From the NCBI RefSeq assembly GCF_000238295.3, contig NZ_AHCD03000028.1, positions 1-61,508 on the forward strand: a stretch of DNA of 61,508 nucleotides, written 5' to 3'. The notes beneath the pieces are model-generated. The model searched no databases and was not told the DNA's origin. It saw only the letters and a list, made by a program, of their open reading frames with translations. The position numbers and the translations under genes were made by a program. Positions 21,973 to 30,642 of this stretch are shown here, piece by piece (position 1 is the stretch's first letter; each line of letters opens with the position of its first letter). The stretch is from Pseudoalteromonas rubra (GTDB lineage Bacteria > Pseudomonadota > Gammaproteobacteria > Enterobacterales > Alteromonadaceae).

Positions 21973-22003
21973 AAAAAAATGCCCCCGCAACAGGCAGGGG
22001 CAG
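21973..22003 (-). terminator. Attenuator/terminator between phaP and phaC
   Basis: On the minus strand a GCCCCTGC / GCGGGGGC hairpin is followed by ATTTTTTT. This would let phaP be expressed well above phaC, which fits the stoichiometry of granules. Confidence 0.7.
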
Positions 22004-22013
22004 ACGACAGCGA

Positions 22014-22361
22014 TTAAGCTTTAGCAGTGGTTTTAACACTGTCTTTAGAAATTGCGTCAAGGTGCTCTTTGAACTCGTTGCCAAGTTGAGTCAGTTTCTG
22101 ACCATCGTCGATCATTTGCTGGCTTAGCTTGTTCATTGCAGTGAGCTGGCTTGCGTTGAAGTCGATGAAAGATTTAACATCTTTTACTTCAGCGGCTGTT
22201 TTAAGCTGCTCAACAGAAGTTTTAGTGAAGCTCTCTGTTGCATCAAGCTGGATTTGAGCCAGTTGCTCAATGTTTTTAGCAACCAGTTGGTTGAACTTGA
22301 TTGCCGGAGAGAAAAACTGCTCGCTTTGCTCAGTAAAAGTTTTCATTAGATCGTTGTACAT
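22014..22361 (-). CDS. phaP: Phasin (PHA granule-associated protein)
   Basis: The 115-residue, all-helical, amphipathic protein (MYNDLMKTFTEQSEQFFSP and the following LVAKNIEQLAQIQLDATES) matches small phasins that coat PHA granules. The start at 22361 has AGGAAG five bases upstream, whereas the seven-codon longer frame does not. It lies between phaB and phaC. Confidence 0.88.
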   Translation of the reverse strand: MYNDLMKTFTEQSEQFFSPAIKFNQLVAKNIEQLAQIQLDATESFTKTSVEQLKTAAEVKDVKSFIDFNASQLTAMNKLSQQMIDDGQKLTQLGNEFKEHLDAISKDSVKTTAKA

Positions 22362-22451
22362 GGTGTGCTTCCTGTTTATCAAAAAAGTCCGTATAGGTAG
22401 CGTTACTGCCCAGGTACTTCAGAGCGTAGGCTCAATCCTGATATACGCCGC

Positions 22452-23201
22452 TTAGTTCATATAAAGTCCGCCGTTAATCGCCAGCGTTTCACCTGTGATA
22501 TAGCCTGCCTGATCAGACGCCAGGTAAGCGACCGACTGAGCCACTTCGAGTGGCGTGGCTAAGCGCTGCATCGGCACTTGTGCCTTGATGCTTTCAAGCA
22601 CATCTTCACGCATTTTTTCAACCATAGGGGTAGCGGTATAGCCAGGGGCAACCACGTTTACGGTTACGCCTGCGCGGGCGCCTTCGTAAGCCAGCGCTTT
22701 GCTGAAGCCGATCATGCCGGCCTTGGCAGCCGAATAGTTCGCCTGACCAAACTGACCTTTTTGGCCGTTCACACTGGAAATATTGATGATGCGGCCTGAT
22801 TTGTTTGCACACATGTGTGCAAAGACCGGGTGAGTCATGTTGAACATAGAGTTAAAGTTGGTGTCGATAACTTCCTGCCATTGCGTCAGGGTCATCTTTT
22901 TAAATGAGGTATCCCGTGTGATGCCTGCATTGTTAACCAGAATATCAATGCGACCAAACTGGTCGATTACGTCATCCAGCTGTTCCTGGCACGCCTGGTG
23001 ATCAGTCACATCCAGGAATATGCCATGTACGGCAGCAGGGTTGATTGACTGCTCATTGAGCCATGCGTCAATATCCGCTGAGGTACGTCGAGGGCTGGCA
23101 ACAGCCACTACAAAACAGTTTGCATTTACCAGCTCTTTGACGATAGCTGAACCGATGCCACCCAGTGCACCAGTGACGACTGCGATTTTTTTGCTTTCCA
23201 T
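22452..23201 (-). CDS. phaB: Acetoacetyl-CoA reductase
   Basis: The 249-residue short-chain dehydrogenase has the NADPH-binding TGALGGIGSA, NNAGITRD, and the catalytic Ser-Tyr-Lys set in SSVNGQKGQFGQANYSAAKAG. The QKGQFGQANYSAAK stretch is characteristic of PhaB rather than FabG. It reduces acetoacetyl-CoA to 3-hydroxybutyryl-CoA for PhaC. No phaA thiolase is in the window, so that step must be encoded elsewhere. Confidence 0.92.
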   Translation of the reverse strand: MESKKIAVVTGALGGIGSAIVKELVNANCFVVAVASPRRTSADIDAWLNEQSINPAAVHGIFLDVTDHQACQEQLDDVIDQFGRIDILVNNAGITRDTSFKKMTLTQWQEVIDTNFNSMFNMTHPVFAHMCANKSGRIINISSVNGQKGQFGQANYSAAKAGMIGFSKALAYEGARAGVTVNVVAPGYTATPMVEKMREDVLESIKAQVPMQRLATPLEVAQSVAYLASDQAGYITGETLAINGGLYMN

Positions 23202-23800
23202 ATTGCTCTTCCGAACTTAAGGCGGCTCAACTATCGCACTTCTAAGCCACGTTTCCGGTTGGGTTTTATACAACCGAAAAGGTTTACGAACTGGCGTTAT
23301 TGTCATCCGTCATTGTGACGAATTAATAACCGATATATTTAATTCCCAAGACAAATTTTCATCTGTTTATTCGTTGTTTTTGTTATGTCCCTTATAAGGG
23401 GTTAAAGCACTGTCTTGTCAGGGGTGATAAAAAATATAGCAAAATAGAGTAAAAGCTCAAGTTTTGCTCTGATGTTTCTTTCTATTGATCTACCAAGTGA
23501 TCACTAGCTTCAAGACATTAGTAATAGAAGTAAAACAAGCTGATGAGTATTAGACTATAGCCTTAGTTGTCTTACCAATGAGCCAGATCAAATAACTAAG
23601 TAATTGTAAATTAAATGGTAAGATTTCAGCATGAAAAATTCCCATCTTGCGCGATGTGCCTGTTGTAGGTAAGTTCAAATCAAGAAAGATTGCTATTCCT
23701 TTTTTCGCGCTTCCTGGTGTTTAATTATTCCTGAGGTAAATAATGTACTTTTTTGCTACGCTTTCAGCTACTGGAAAGTCTATGAAGTAGAGAGTGTTAT
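23202..23800. other. 599-bp intergenic region between divergent genes
   Basis: This AT-rich region lies between phaB (minus) and the rhodanese gene (plus) and must carry both promoters. I see no ORF, hairpin terminator or repeat. Confidence 0.4.
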
Positions 23801-24199
23801 ATGATAAGGATTAGTATTTTTGCCTTGCTCAGTGTGTTTTGTATAGTTGCACAAGCAGCAACCGATATCATTAGTCAGCAAGCGTTGCTGCGCAATCAGA
23901 TGTCAGCCCGGCCGCATATGATAGTCGATGTCAGAAGCGCAACCGAGTTCGAAGCAGGACATCTCAAAGGGGCCATTAATATTCCATTTGACCAGATCTC
24001 ACAGCATCAATCTTTATTGGACACACTCAAACCCGAAACGCTGGTGGTTTATTGTCGCTCCGGGCGTCGTGCTGCCATTTTTGAACAAGCGTTGGCTGAG
24101 CAGGGCTTTAGCCTGTTGCACCTCAGTGGCGATTTCCGTGACTGGCAAGCTGCTCAGCTTCCCGTGATTACGTCCAACCCCGCAAAAACTGAGCAGTGA
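23801..24199 (+). CDS. Periplasmic rhodanese-like protein
   Basis: The 132-residue protein has a signal peptide (residues 1-19, ending CIVAQAA) and a single rhodanese domain. The active-site loop VVYCRSGRRA carries the cysteine that would take up sulfane sulfur, and DVRSATEFEAGHLKGAINIP is the usual CH2-like motif. The physiological substrate is unknown. Confidence 0.85.
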   Translation: MIRISIFALLSVFCIVAQAATDIISQQALLRNQMSARPHMIVDVRSATEFEAGHLKGAINIPFDQISQHQSLLDTLKPETLVVYCRSGRRAAIFEQALAEQGFSLLHLSGDFRDWQAAQLPVITSNPAKTEQ

Positions 24200-24264
24200 T
24201 CACCATAATAAGGTAAACAGAGCAGAAGGGGATCATCCGCATCTGTTTCCTCGTCTTAAGTTGC

Positions 24265-25308
24265 TTATACTAAGGTCTCAAGCATGTCTTCAGAATAGGG
24301 CGTCAACGTCTCACCCTGTCTGACTTTTTCAACGTAATCCGGGTTGGCAATAAAAGGTCTGCCAATTGCAAGTAAGTCAAAGCGGTCGTCACGAAGTGCT
24401 TGATCACCTGATTGGGGGGTAAAGCCGCCCACGCCAACCAGGGTTTTACTATAGTTGGCTCTGACGTAATCAGAGACCCGTCCGCCCAGGAAGTCAAACT
24501 CCATGGCGTCATCAAAAGTACCTATATGCACAAATGCCAGAGTACGCTGCTCCAGTTGAGCCAGCAGGTAATCAAAGACAGTTCGGTCACGGGGATCAGC
24601 CTGCATATTGAAGTAAGCGCCTGGTGTTAGACGCACGGCTGTGCGCTCTGCACCAATACGATCTGCGATAGCGTCGATAACTTGCAGGGCAAAACGACTC
24701 ATATTTTCAGGGGTTCCACCATACTCATCAGTACGTGTGTTACTTTCATAATGTAAAAACTGGTCTATCAGATAACCGTTGGCTGCGTGAATTTCAATGC
24801 CATCAAAACCGGCATCAATGGCATTGCTGGCGGCTTGCGAATAATCAGCAATGAGCTGTTTGATGTCATCAAGTGTGGCTGGTGTTGGTGTGATGTAGCT
24901 CAGATCCCGCATTCGGGGCACGGTACCTTCCACTTTCTCGGCACTGGGTGCCAGTACTTTATCACCATTAAAAAAGTGCGGGTGAGCGACCCGACCAGTA
25001 TGCCATAGCTGTGCAAAAATCTTACCACCCTTGGCATGCACCGCATCGGTTACTTTGCGCCATCCGTCAATTTGCTCGCTCGTAAACAGGCCGGGTGTAT
25101 TCGGATAACCCTGAGCGTCTGGACGAATGATGGTGGCTTCAGAGATAATAAGCCCTGCATCGGCCCGGCGTGCATAATAGTCGGCCATTGCATCAGTTGG
25201 CACCAAGTTATCATCCGCCATACAGCGGGTAAGCGGCGCCATCAAAATACGATTTTGTAGTGAAATTTGATCATTTAGTGCATAATTTTCAAACAGTTTG
25301 CTTGTCAT
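24265..25308 (-). CDS. Old Yellow Enzyme family alkene reductase (NemA-like)
   Basis: The 347-residue FMN enzyme has LMAPLTRCMAD, the substrate-binding HAANGYLIDQFL (His-x-x-Asn) and GGTPENMSRF typical of NADH:flavin oxidoreductases that reduce electrophilic alkenes such as N-ethylmaleimide. It is transcribed away from the TetR gene at 25435, and three palindromes lie between them. This suggests repression lifted by reactive electrophiles, as with NemR-NemA. Confidence 0.88.
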   Translation of the reverse strand: MTSKLFENYALNDQISLQNRILMAPLTRCMADDNLVPTDAMADYYARRADAGLIISEATIIRPDAQGYPNTPGLFTSEQIDGWRKVTDAVHAKGGKIFAQLWHTGRVAHPHFFNGDKVLAPSAEKVEGTVPRMRDLSYITPTPATLDDIKQLIADYSQAASNAIDAGFDGIEIHAANGYLIDQFLHYESNTRTDEYGGTPENMSRFALQVIDAIADRIGAERTAVRLTPGAYFNMQADPRDRTVFDYLLAQLEQRTLAFVHIGTFDDAMEFDFLGGRVSDYVRANYSKTLVGVGGFTPQSGDQALRDDRFDLLAIGRPFIANPDYVEKVRQGETLTPYSEDMLETLV

Positions 25309-25327
25309 AGTCGGACCCAGTTAGTTT

Positions 25328-25343
25328 TTGAATGCTTATTCAA
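25328..25343. promoter_or_regulatory. Putative TetR operator 1
   Basis: TTGAATGCTTATTCAA, arms TTGAAT/ATTCAA. First of three similar 16-bp dyads between the Old Yellow Enzyme gene and the tetR gene. Confidence 0.65.
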
Positions 25344-25354
25344 GATATGATCGT

Positions 25355-25370
25355 TTGAATGATCGTTCAA
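25355..25370. promoter_or_regulatory. Putative TetR operator 2
   Basis: TTGAATGATCGTTCAA, the best-centred dyad, 27 bp after the first. Confidence 0.65.
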
Positions 25371-25377
25371 GTATATT

Positions 25378-25393
25378 TTGAACAAATGTTCAA
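25378..25393. promoter_or_regulatory. Putative TetR operator 3
   Basis: TTGAACAAATGTTCAA, arms TTGAAC/GTTCAA, 23 bp after the second and 42 bp before the tetR start, so it may mediate autorepression. Confidence 0.65.
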
Positions 25394-25434
25394 AAATGAG
25401 TAAAATGCATTACGTTTGATGAGGAGAGTAATGA

Positions 25435-26016
25435 ATGCGCAGTGCTGAATTTGATAAAGAGCAGGTACTCAGAGCCGCGATGACGGCTTTTATGGAAAAG
25501 GGATATGCAAAAACTAGTATGCAGGATCTCAAAGCGGCAACAGGATTGCACCCGGGTTCTATCTACTGTGCGTTTCAAAACAAGCGAGGACTGTTGCTGG
25601 CTGCACTGGAGCAATATAACCGAGATCGCAGCGATGAATTAAAGGCACTGTTTTCACAACATCCTTCAGCCAGTGCCGGACTGGCAGCGTATTTGACGCA
25701 TGTGGTGGAGGAATGTGTGAGTTATGATCCACAAAAACTATGCCTGACACAAAAAGCGCTGAACGAACTGGCCGAGCAAGATGAAGAGGCACAGGCTATT
25801 CTCAGTGAGCAATGTGCCATGTGGCGAAATGCACTTTGCGCAGTATTTGAGCGCATTGCTGAGCAAGGGGAGCTGGCTGGTACGCGCAGCGCTTTGGATA
25901 GAGCGCGTAGCCTCATTGTCAGTATTTATGGGCTACGCACTTTTGCCCACACCCACCCGGAGCCACAGATCATGCGTGATCTGGGTGCACAAATACTCAA
26001 GGACGTCTGTCAGTAA
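25435..26016 (+). CDS. TetR/AcrR family transcriptional regulator
   Basis: The 193-residue protein has an N-terminal HTH (AFMEKGYAKTSMQDLKAATGLHPGSIYCAFQNKRGLLLAAL) and an all-helical ligand domain with four or five cysteines (CVSYDPQKLCL, EQCAMW, NALCAVF). Cysteines would suit sensing of electrophiles, though that is inference. It is divergent from the Old Yellow Enzyme gene. Confidence 0.88.
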   Translation: MRSAEFDKEQVLRAAMTAFMEKGYAKTSMQDLKAATGLHPGSIYCAFQNKRGLLLAALEQYNRDRSDELKALFSQHPSASAGLAAYLTHVVEECVSYDPQKLCLTQKALNELAEQDEEAQAILSEQCAMWRNALCAVFERIAEQGELAGTRSALDRARSLIVSIYGLRTFAHTHPEPQIMRDLGAQILKDVCQ

Positions 26017-26157
26017 AGTAAAATGTACGCGCTATTTGGTCATCCCGTTATGTGTGTTGGATAAAATATCAGCTAATGTGTTAGTCTCTAATCTCATTAC
26101 TTTTTCTTATATTAGATAAGTTTGATAAGGGGAAATCAGGTTCCCAGGGAGATTAAT

Positions 26158-26844
26158 ATGAGACAGCTGGACGAGAATATCTGGATCTTCGATGGTGAAG
26201 CCGTGTCGTTTTTCACCATGCCATTTACTACCCGGATGACGATAGTACGTTTACCTTGCGGTGGCCTTTGGGTGCATAGTCCAATCCGCCTGACACCAGA
26301 GTTACGAGCGCAAGTGGATGCGCTTGGACCAGTGCTCTACCTGTTGGCACCAAATCATCTGCACCATTTGTTCATGTCGCCCTGGCAGGATACCTACCCG
26401 GAAGCACAAACCTTTGGCACCGAGGAGGTCAAAGAGAAGTGCAAGACACTCAGCTTTGATGGGATCCTCGACAATGAGCAGCATTACCCCTGGGATAATA
26501 CTCTGAAAACACTACTTTTTACTGGCTCACCAGCAATGGAAGAAGCGGTGTTTTTCCACTCCCAAAGTCGCACTTTGCTGGTCACAGATCTGATAGAAAA
26601 CTTTGACCCGAACAGCCTGAATACATTCCAGCGCTTTGTGGCGAAAGGTGCCGGCGTAGTGGCACCTGAAGGTCAGACGCCGCTGGACTGGCGATTGAGT
26701 TTTATCTTTCACCATGACACAGCAAGGGCACATCTGAACACCATACTGGACTGGGCACCCGAATGTCTGGTCATGGCGCATGGCCTGATCATTGAAAAAG
26801 ACGCTGTTGCTTTTTTAAAGCGTGCTTTTGAGTGGCTTGAATAA
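26158..26844 (+). CDS. DUF4336 domain protein (metallo-hydrolase-like fold)
   Basis: The 228-residue protein contains LPCGGLWVHSPIRLT, LAPNHLHHLFMSPWQDTYPEA and a C-terminal LVMAHGLIIEKDA, matching DUF4336 proteins, which resemble metallo-beta-lactamase folds. The NHLHH cluster could bind metal. Function is unknown. I chose ATG 26158 with AGGGA upstream over an in-frame start 36 bp earlier. Confidence 0.75.
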   Translation: MRQLDENIWIFDGEAVSFFTMPFTTRMTIVRLPCGGLWVHSPIRLTPELRAQVDALGPVLYLLAPNHLHHLFMSPWQDTYPEAQTFGTEEVKEKCKTLSFDGILDNEQHYPWDNTLKTLLFTGSPAMEEAVFFHSQSRTLLVTDLIENFDPNSLNTFQRFVAKGAGVVAPEGQTPLDWRLSFIFHHDTARAHLNTILDWAPECLVMAHGLIIEKDAVAFLKRAFEWLE

Positions 26845-27006
26845 AACGCTTAATTATTTGATTTTAATAATTATAAATTGATTTTTTCAGTATAAGTTGC
26901 CACGCCAGTAAGACCAAAGTTGATAACAATTCAAGTACATGTAACTAGCATGTGAATAAGAAATCCGCTACGCTGGTGCGATAATAACAAGAATATTGTC
27001 AGGGTT

Positions 27007-27885
27007 ATGGAATTTCAATTCGCCAACGCGCGTTTGAATATTGCGACGCAGTGCGTCATTATCGATGAGCGGTCGACACAATTAGACGACCGTGCCTTTA
27101 TGCTTCTCCACTGCCTTTTGCAGCGCCGCCCGCAGGTCTGCGCTCATGCCGACTTGGTCAAATTACTGTGGCCAAATACCGTCGTATCCGACTGGTCACT
27201 GCCAAAGCTGGTCTCCGATCTGCGCAGCCAGTTAAATCGTGCAGGCTTACAGCAAAATTGTATCGTCACCGTGCGCGGACAGGGCTACCGGTTTGCACCC
27301 GCGATTGAGGTCAGTGAACACCCGTTAACCAGCACTTTAATGAACGCACAGGCACCGCTGGCGACCGAGCAGTCTATGCCAGCAGTTACTCCCCAGAGCG
27401 AAAACGCTTTACCAGCACGATATTGGTTGCCTGTTTTGGTGATTGCCTGTTTGTGTTTTGTCGGACTGATGACACACAGCACAGAGCAAACAGCGGGATT
27501 ACATTTTGGTGAGCCCAGTGATGCGATTGGACGGATACTGTGGGTGGATGATAATCCGACAAATAATCTGCAGGAAAAACGCTATTTTGAGCGTCACCAT
27601 ATCGGTGTGTATACCGTGAAATCCAGTGAAGAAGCATTATTGCTGTTGCAAATGTATGAATACAATCTGATTATTTCAGATATGGGTCGGGCGCAGGAGC
27701 CTCTTGCGGGATTGAAGTTGTTGCAACACCTCAGATCTGAAGGGGATAATACGCCTTATTATTTTTACACCCTGATTGACAATCAGGAGATGCTTGAGGT
27801 GATCAAAACCAGTGGTGGGCAGGGTGTTGCCACTGAGCGGCCCCAGTTGTATGGCCAGATATTATCGCACTTTGCTAAGAAATAA
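27007..27885 (+). CDS. Membrane-anchored winged-helix regulator with C-terminal receiver-like domain
   Basis: The 292-residue protein has three parts. Residues ~1-100 form an OmpR/ToxR-type winged helix (LWPNTVVSDWSLPKLVSDLR, then VTVRGQGYRFAP). One membrane segment lies at ~139-156. Residues ~175-290 resemble a CheY-like receiver: ILWVDDNPTN with Asp181-Asp182, and IISDMG with Asp225 at the phosphoacceptor position. A ToxR/CadC topology (DNA-binding part inside) would place the receiver in the periplasm, where normal phosphotransfer is not possible. No kinase gene is adjacent, and the target genes are unknown. Confidence 0.75.
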   Translation: MEFQFANARLNIATQCVIIDERSTQLDDRAFMLLHCLLQRRPQVCAHADLVKLLWPNTVVSDWSLPKLVSDLRSQLNRAGLQQNCIVTVRGQGYRFAPAIEVSEHPLTSTLMNAQAPLATEQSMPAVTPQSENALPARYWLPVLVIACLCFVGLMTHSTEQTAGLHFGEPSDAIGRILWVDDNPTNNLQEKRYFERHHIGVYTVKSSEEALLLLQMYEYNLIISDMGRAQEPLAGLKLLQHLRSEGDNTPYYFYTLIDNQEMLEVIKTSGGQGVATERPQLYGQILSHFAKK

Positions 27886-27989
27886 ATCATTATAAGTAAT
27901 TGAAATTAATGCTTTTCAAAAAGATTCAAAGGATAATTGATGACTTTTTTACAGTGCTGTGCCACGGTTAAATTGTTGCTCTCCCGACC

Positions 27990-28099
27990 TTTGGCATTGA
28001 CATACACTTGCTGAGCAATGTGAGTGTATGACGACAGGATTAAAGACCTGGACACATGTCTCGGCCCTGGCACTTGTAATCGGTGCCAGGGTCTTTTTT
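27990..28099 (+). ncRNA. Candidate small RNA ending in a strong terminator
   Basis: Between the receiver gene and cmoM (convergent) there is a TTGACA at 27997-28002, an inverted repeat CATACACT/AGTGTATG just after it, and a perfect-arm terminator (CCCTGGCAC/GTGCCAGGG plus TCTTTTTT) at 28065-28099. No ORF occupies the interval. The -10 element is not clear, so this could instead be only the terminator of the upstream gene. Confidence 0.3.
28065..28099 (+). terminator. Rho-independent terminator
   Basis: Stem CCCTGGCAC/GTGCCAGGG with an 8-9-base loop and a T-rich tail, plus-strand orientation. It abuts the stop of the convergent cmoM gene. Confidence 0.85.
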
Positions 28100-28919
28100 A
28101 TGTCTCTGATGGGGTGGTGAGGTGCTTTAGCACCAGGTGCGTGTATCTGCCGAGTGAGGCATAAGGTTCCTGCTGGTTGTACTTCAGCTCCAGCTCAAGT
28201 AATGCATCAAATTCATCACTGGCTTTACTTGGATCGCGCAAGTAATCATGAAAACACCGTACCCCTGATTGTACGCGCTTTTGCAGCGGCAGCTGGCTCA
28301 GCCAATGGTCGACGTCAGCGGGTTCGAGTGGACGGTTGGGGCTCAATCCGACTTTTTGCTTCACCTTGAGACCATTGCGCACGTAATCAAAATTACCAAA
28401 GACCATATTGGCCATGCGCTGAGCTGCGCGATTGTAGTACATCAACGAGAAAAACCCATCCGGCGTCAGCCGCTGTGCTAACAGCGATAAAGCCTGTTGT
28501 TGCTCACTCAACCATTCCAGCACGGCATGACACATCACGAGATCAAACTGACCGAGTGCCAGATCCGGGAGTGCCTGAAGCGGTGCATGGATCAGGGTTA
28601 CCCGCTCACTCACGCCCAACGCGTCGGCCTGACGCTGTGCCTGCGCCAGCATCTCCTCAGAGATATCGACGAGTGTGACAGCATGCCCAAGCTGGGCCAG
28701 AAACAGCGCCAGTTGACCCTGGCCGCCGCCCACATCAAGTACGGTTTTAGTCAGATCAACACCAAGCCAGGGCACTTGCTGAGTAAGGTCGCGCTGCAAC
28801 ACAGCTTCTCTCAGCTGGCCCTTTGTGGTGCCATAAATGTTGTTCTTAAATTTGCCGGTTAGCTCGCCGAAGTTGCGGTCCTCATCACGGTTGAGGGTGC
28901 GTTGTTTGTGCTTAGCCAT
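28098..28919 (-). CDS. cmoM: tRNA 5-carboxymethoxyuridine methyltransferase CmoM
   Basis: The 273-residue SAM-dependent methyltransferase has DRNFGELTGKFKNNIYG near the N terminus, matching CmoM (formerly SmtA), and the SAM motif VLDVGGGQGQLALFLA. MCHAVLEWL, LMYYNRAAQRMANMVFGNFDY and GVRCFHDYLRD follow. CmoM makes the methyl ester of cmo5U34 in a subset of tRNAs. It lies three bases after the Nif3-like gene. Confidence 0.9.
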   Translation of the reverse strand: MAKHKQRTLNRDEDRNFGELTGKFKNNIYGTTKGQLREAVLQRDLTQQVPWLGVDLTKTVLDVGGGQGQLALFLAQLGHAVTLVDISEEMLAQAQRQADALGVSERVTLIHAPLQALPDLALGQFDLVMCHAVLEWLSEQQQALSLLAQRLTPDGFFSLMYYNRAAQRMANMVFGNFDYVRNGLKVKQKVGLSPNRPLEPADVDHWLSQLPLQKRVQSGVRCFHDYLRDPSKASDEFDALLELELKYNQQEPYASLGRYTHLVLKHLTTPSET

Positions 28920-28922
28920 AGA

Positions 28923-29681
28923 TCACACAGGGTTGTCGATATCAACGAATTCAACGTCTAAGTCAAACTGAGTGGCCAGATACTCACCCAGTGCCTTTGC
29001 ACCGTATCGCTCGGTTGCATGATGTCCGGCCGCAAAGAAGTGGATCTGCTGCTCATTGGATGAGTGAATGGTTTGTTCAGAAGCCTCGCCGGTCAGGTAA
29101 GCATCGACTCCCTGACTGGCAGCCAGGTCGATAAAGCTCTGCCCACCTCCCGTGCACCAGGCAATGGTTTTTATCAGGTGATCACCCGCTTGATTGACAA
29201 GTGGCTTACGCCCCAATTTCTGTTCAATTAAAACCGCAAAGTCGGCTGCAGACATGGGCTCGCTGAGTTTGCCTTTTACCGCAACACTGTTGCTGTTCCA
29301 GGGTTCCAGTGGACGCTCTAATGTCAGGCCAAGTAACTTACCCAGCTGCGCGTTGTTGCCCACTTCTGGGTGTACATCCAACGGCAGGTGATAGGCCAGC
29401 AGGTTAATATCATGTGCAAGCAAAGCCTGGAGTCGGCGCTTTTTCATGCCGGTTACGGTTTGGTCTTCGCCCTTCCAGAAGTAGCCGTGATGAACCAGTA
29501 TGGCATCCGCTTGTTTTTCAATAGCTGCATCGATGAGGGCCTGGCTGGCTGTGACGCCGGTGATGACCTTTCGGATCTCAGGCTTGCCTTCGACCTGTAA
29601 GCCATTCGGGCAATAGTCTTTAATCTGGAACGGCTTAAGATATTCATTGAGGTGGTTTACCAGCTTTTTACGTTGCATCAT
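28923..29681 (-). CDS. Nif3-like dinuclear metal-centre protein (YbgI family)
   Basis: The 252-residue protein carries DYCPNGLQVEG, the metal-binding LVHHGYFWKGE, and FFAAGHHATERYG near the C terminus, all typical of the Nif3/YbgI family. The biochemical role is unsettled; annotation as GTP cyclohydrolase type 2 is often transferred without proof. I favour the ATG at 29681 (MMQRKKLVNHLNEYL); an in-frame ATG at 29702 adds seven residues. Confidence 0.85.
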   Translation of the reverse strand: MMQRKKLVNHLNEYLKPFQIKDYCPNGLQVEGKPEIRKVITGVTASQALIDAAIEKQADAILVHHGYFWKGEDQTVTGMKKRRLQALLAHDINLLAYHLPLDVHPEVGNNAQLGKLLGLTLERPLEPWNSNSVAVKGKLSEPMSAADFAVLIEQKLGRKPLVNQAGDHLIKTIAWCTGGGQSFIDLAASQGVDAYLTGEASEQTIHSSNEQQIHFFAAGHHATERYGAKALGEYLATQFDLDVEFVDIDNPV

Positions 29682-29914
29682 GCTCTCACTGTAAGGCGTC
29701 AAAAGCGCTTAGTTTAGCGCTTTTTATCGTGCTGAAAAAGCGCTGAACCCACTGTAAAGCGAATTCTCTCAGCGCTGTCACAATTCGACATTTCACTGAA
29801 CTAGGCTAGCTTTAAATGTACCGTTTGCCTGACGAGCAGCATCGCGATTACCCGCGATAGGTAACGACAAACAGACAAAGTGTGATACTGCCCGTAACCT
29901 GTGAGGAAATCATC

Positions 29915-30382
29915 ATGACAGTTTCAGCGATACCGGATGGTTACCATGCCCTGACGCCCTATTTGATCACTGAGAATGCGGTTCAGGCGATAGACTTTTA
30001 CCGTAAAGCCTTCGCCGCTGAGCTGATAATGCAATTGCCTATGCCGGATGGGGGGGTGGCGCATGCCGAGCTTAAAATCGGTGACTCCCACCTGATGCTG
30101 TCTGATATGTGCCCGGATGCCCATTTCAAGAGCCCGAAGCAGCTCGGTGGCACGCCTGTGAGTTTGATGTTTTATGTGCCTGACGTAGACAGTACCTTTG
30201 CCCAGGCGATTGCTGCTGGTGCCACGGAGCTCCGTCCTGTGGTCGATCAGTTTTATGGAGACCGGGCTGGTACATTACAGGACCCGTTCGGCCATGTTTG
30301 GACCATAGGCACGCATCAGGAAGATTTGAGCGAAGAGGAAATTGTCGCAAGAATGGCTGAGTGGATGACTGACGACTCATAA
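29915..30382 (+). CDS. VOC superfamily (glyoxalase/PhnB-like) protein
   Basis: The 155-residue protein has paired beta-alpha-beta-beta-beta modules: YLITENAVQAIDFYRKAF and the later FYVPDVDSTFAQAIAAGATEL, with DPFGHVWTIGTH at the end. This is the PhnB-like branch of the vicinal oxygen chelate fold. The substrate is unknown. The ATG at 29915 has GAGGAAA upstream. Confidence 0.85.
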   Translation: MTVSAIPDGYHALTPYLITENAVQAIDFYRKAFAAELIMQLPMPDGGVAHAELKIGDSHLMLSDMCPDAHFKSPKQLGGTPVSLMFYVPDVDSTFAQAIAAGATELRPVVDQFYGDRAGTLQDPFGHVWTIGTHQEDLSEEEIVARMAEWMTDDS

Positions 30383-30480
30383 AAAAGTAATAAATATGTT
30401 GATTTCTTGTTTTTAAAGTGTCAGTTTATTTGTGATCATCCGTTTTATGATCATAAAAAATTCAACTCAAGGAAAAGAAT

Positions 30481-30642
30481 ATGAAACTACAAATTAAGAA
30501 GTCTGCATTAAAACGTCTGACAGAAACACAACAGCTTGCACAGCAACAAACGCCAAACATCGCGGGCGGTGCGCCTTATACCTACCGTTGTCGCCCGGCT
30601 GAGTCAGAAACGGGCAATCAGTTCTGGCAGTGTATGTGCTGA
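30481..30642 (+). CDS. Orphan 53-residue double-glycine peptide (putative RiPP precursor)
   Basis: The reading frame encodes a basic helical leader (MKLQIKKSALKRLTETQQ), then PNIAGG at residues 25-30, then a 23-residue tail with cysteines at 37, 51 and 53, three aromatic residues and WQCMC at the end. AAGGAAAA lies before the ATG. A Lys-rich leader ending in Gly-Gly is the usual layout of peptides exported by C39-peptidase transporters, including lanthipeptide-like precursors of this bacterial group. No modification enzyme or transporter is nearby, so it may be stranded or served in trans. Confidence 0.6.
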   Translation: MKLQIKKSALKRLTETQQLAQQQTPNIAGGAPYTYRCRPAESETGNQFWQCMC

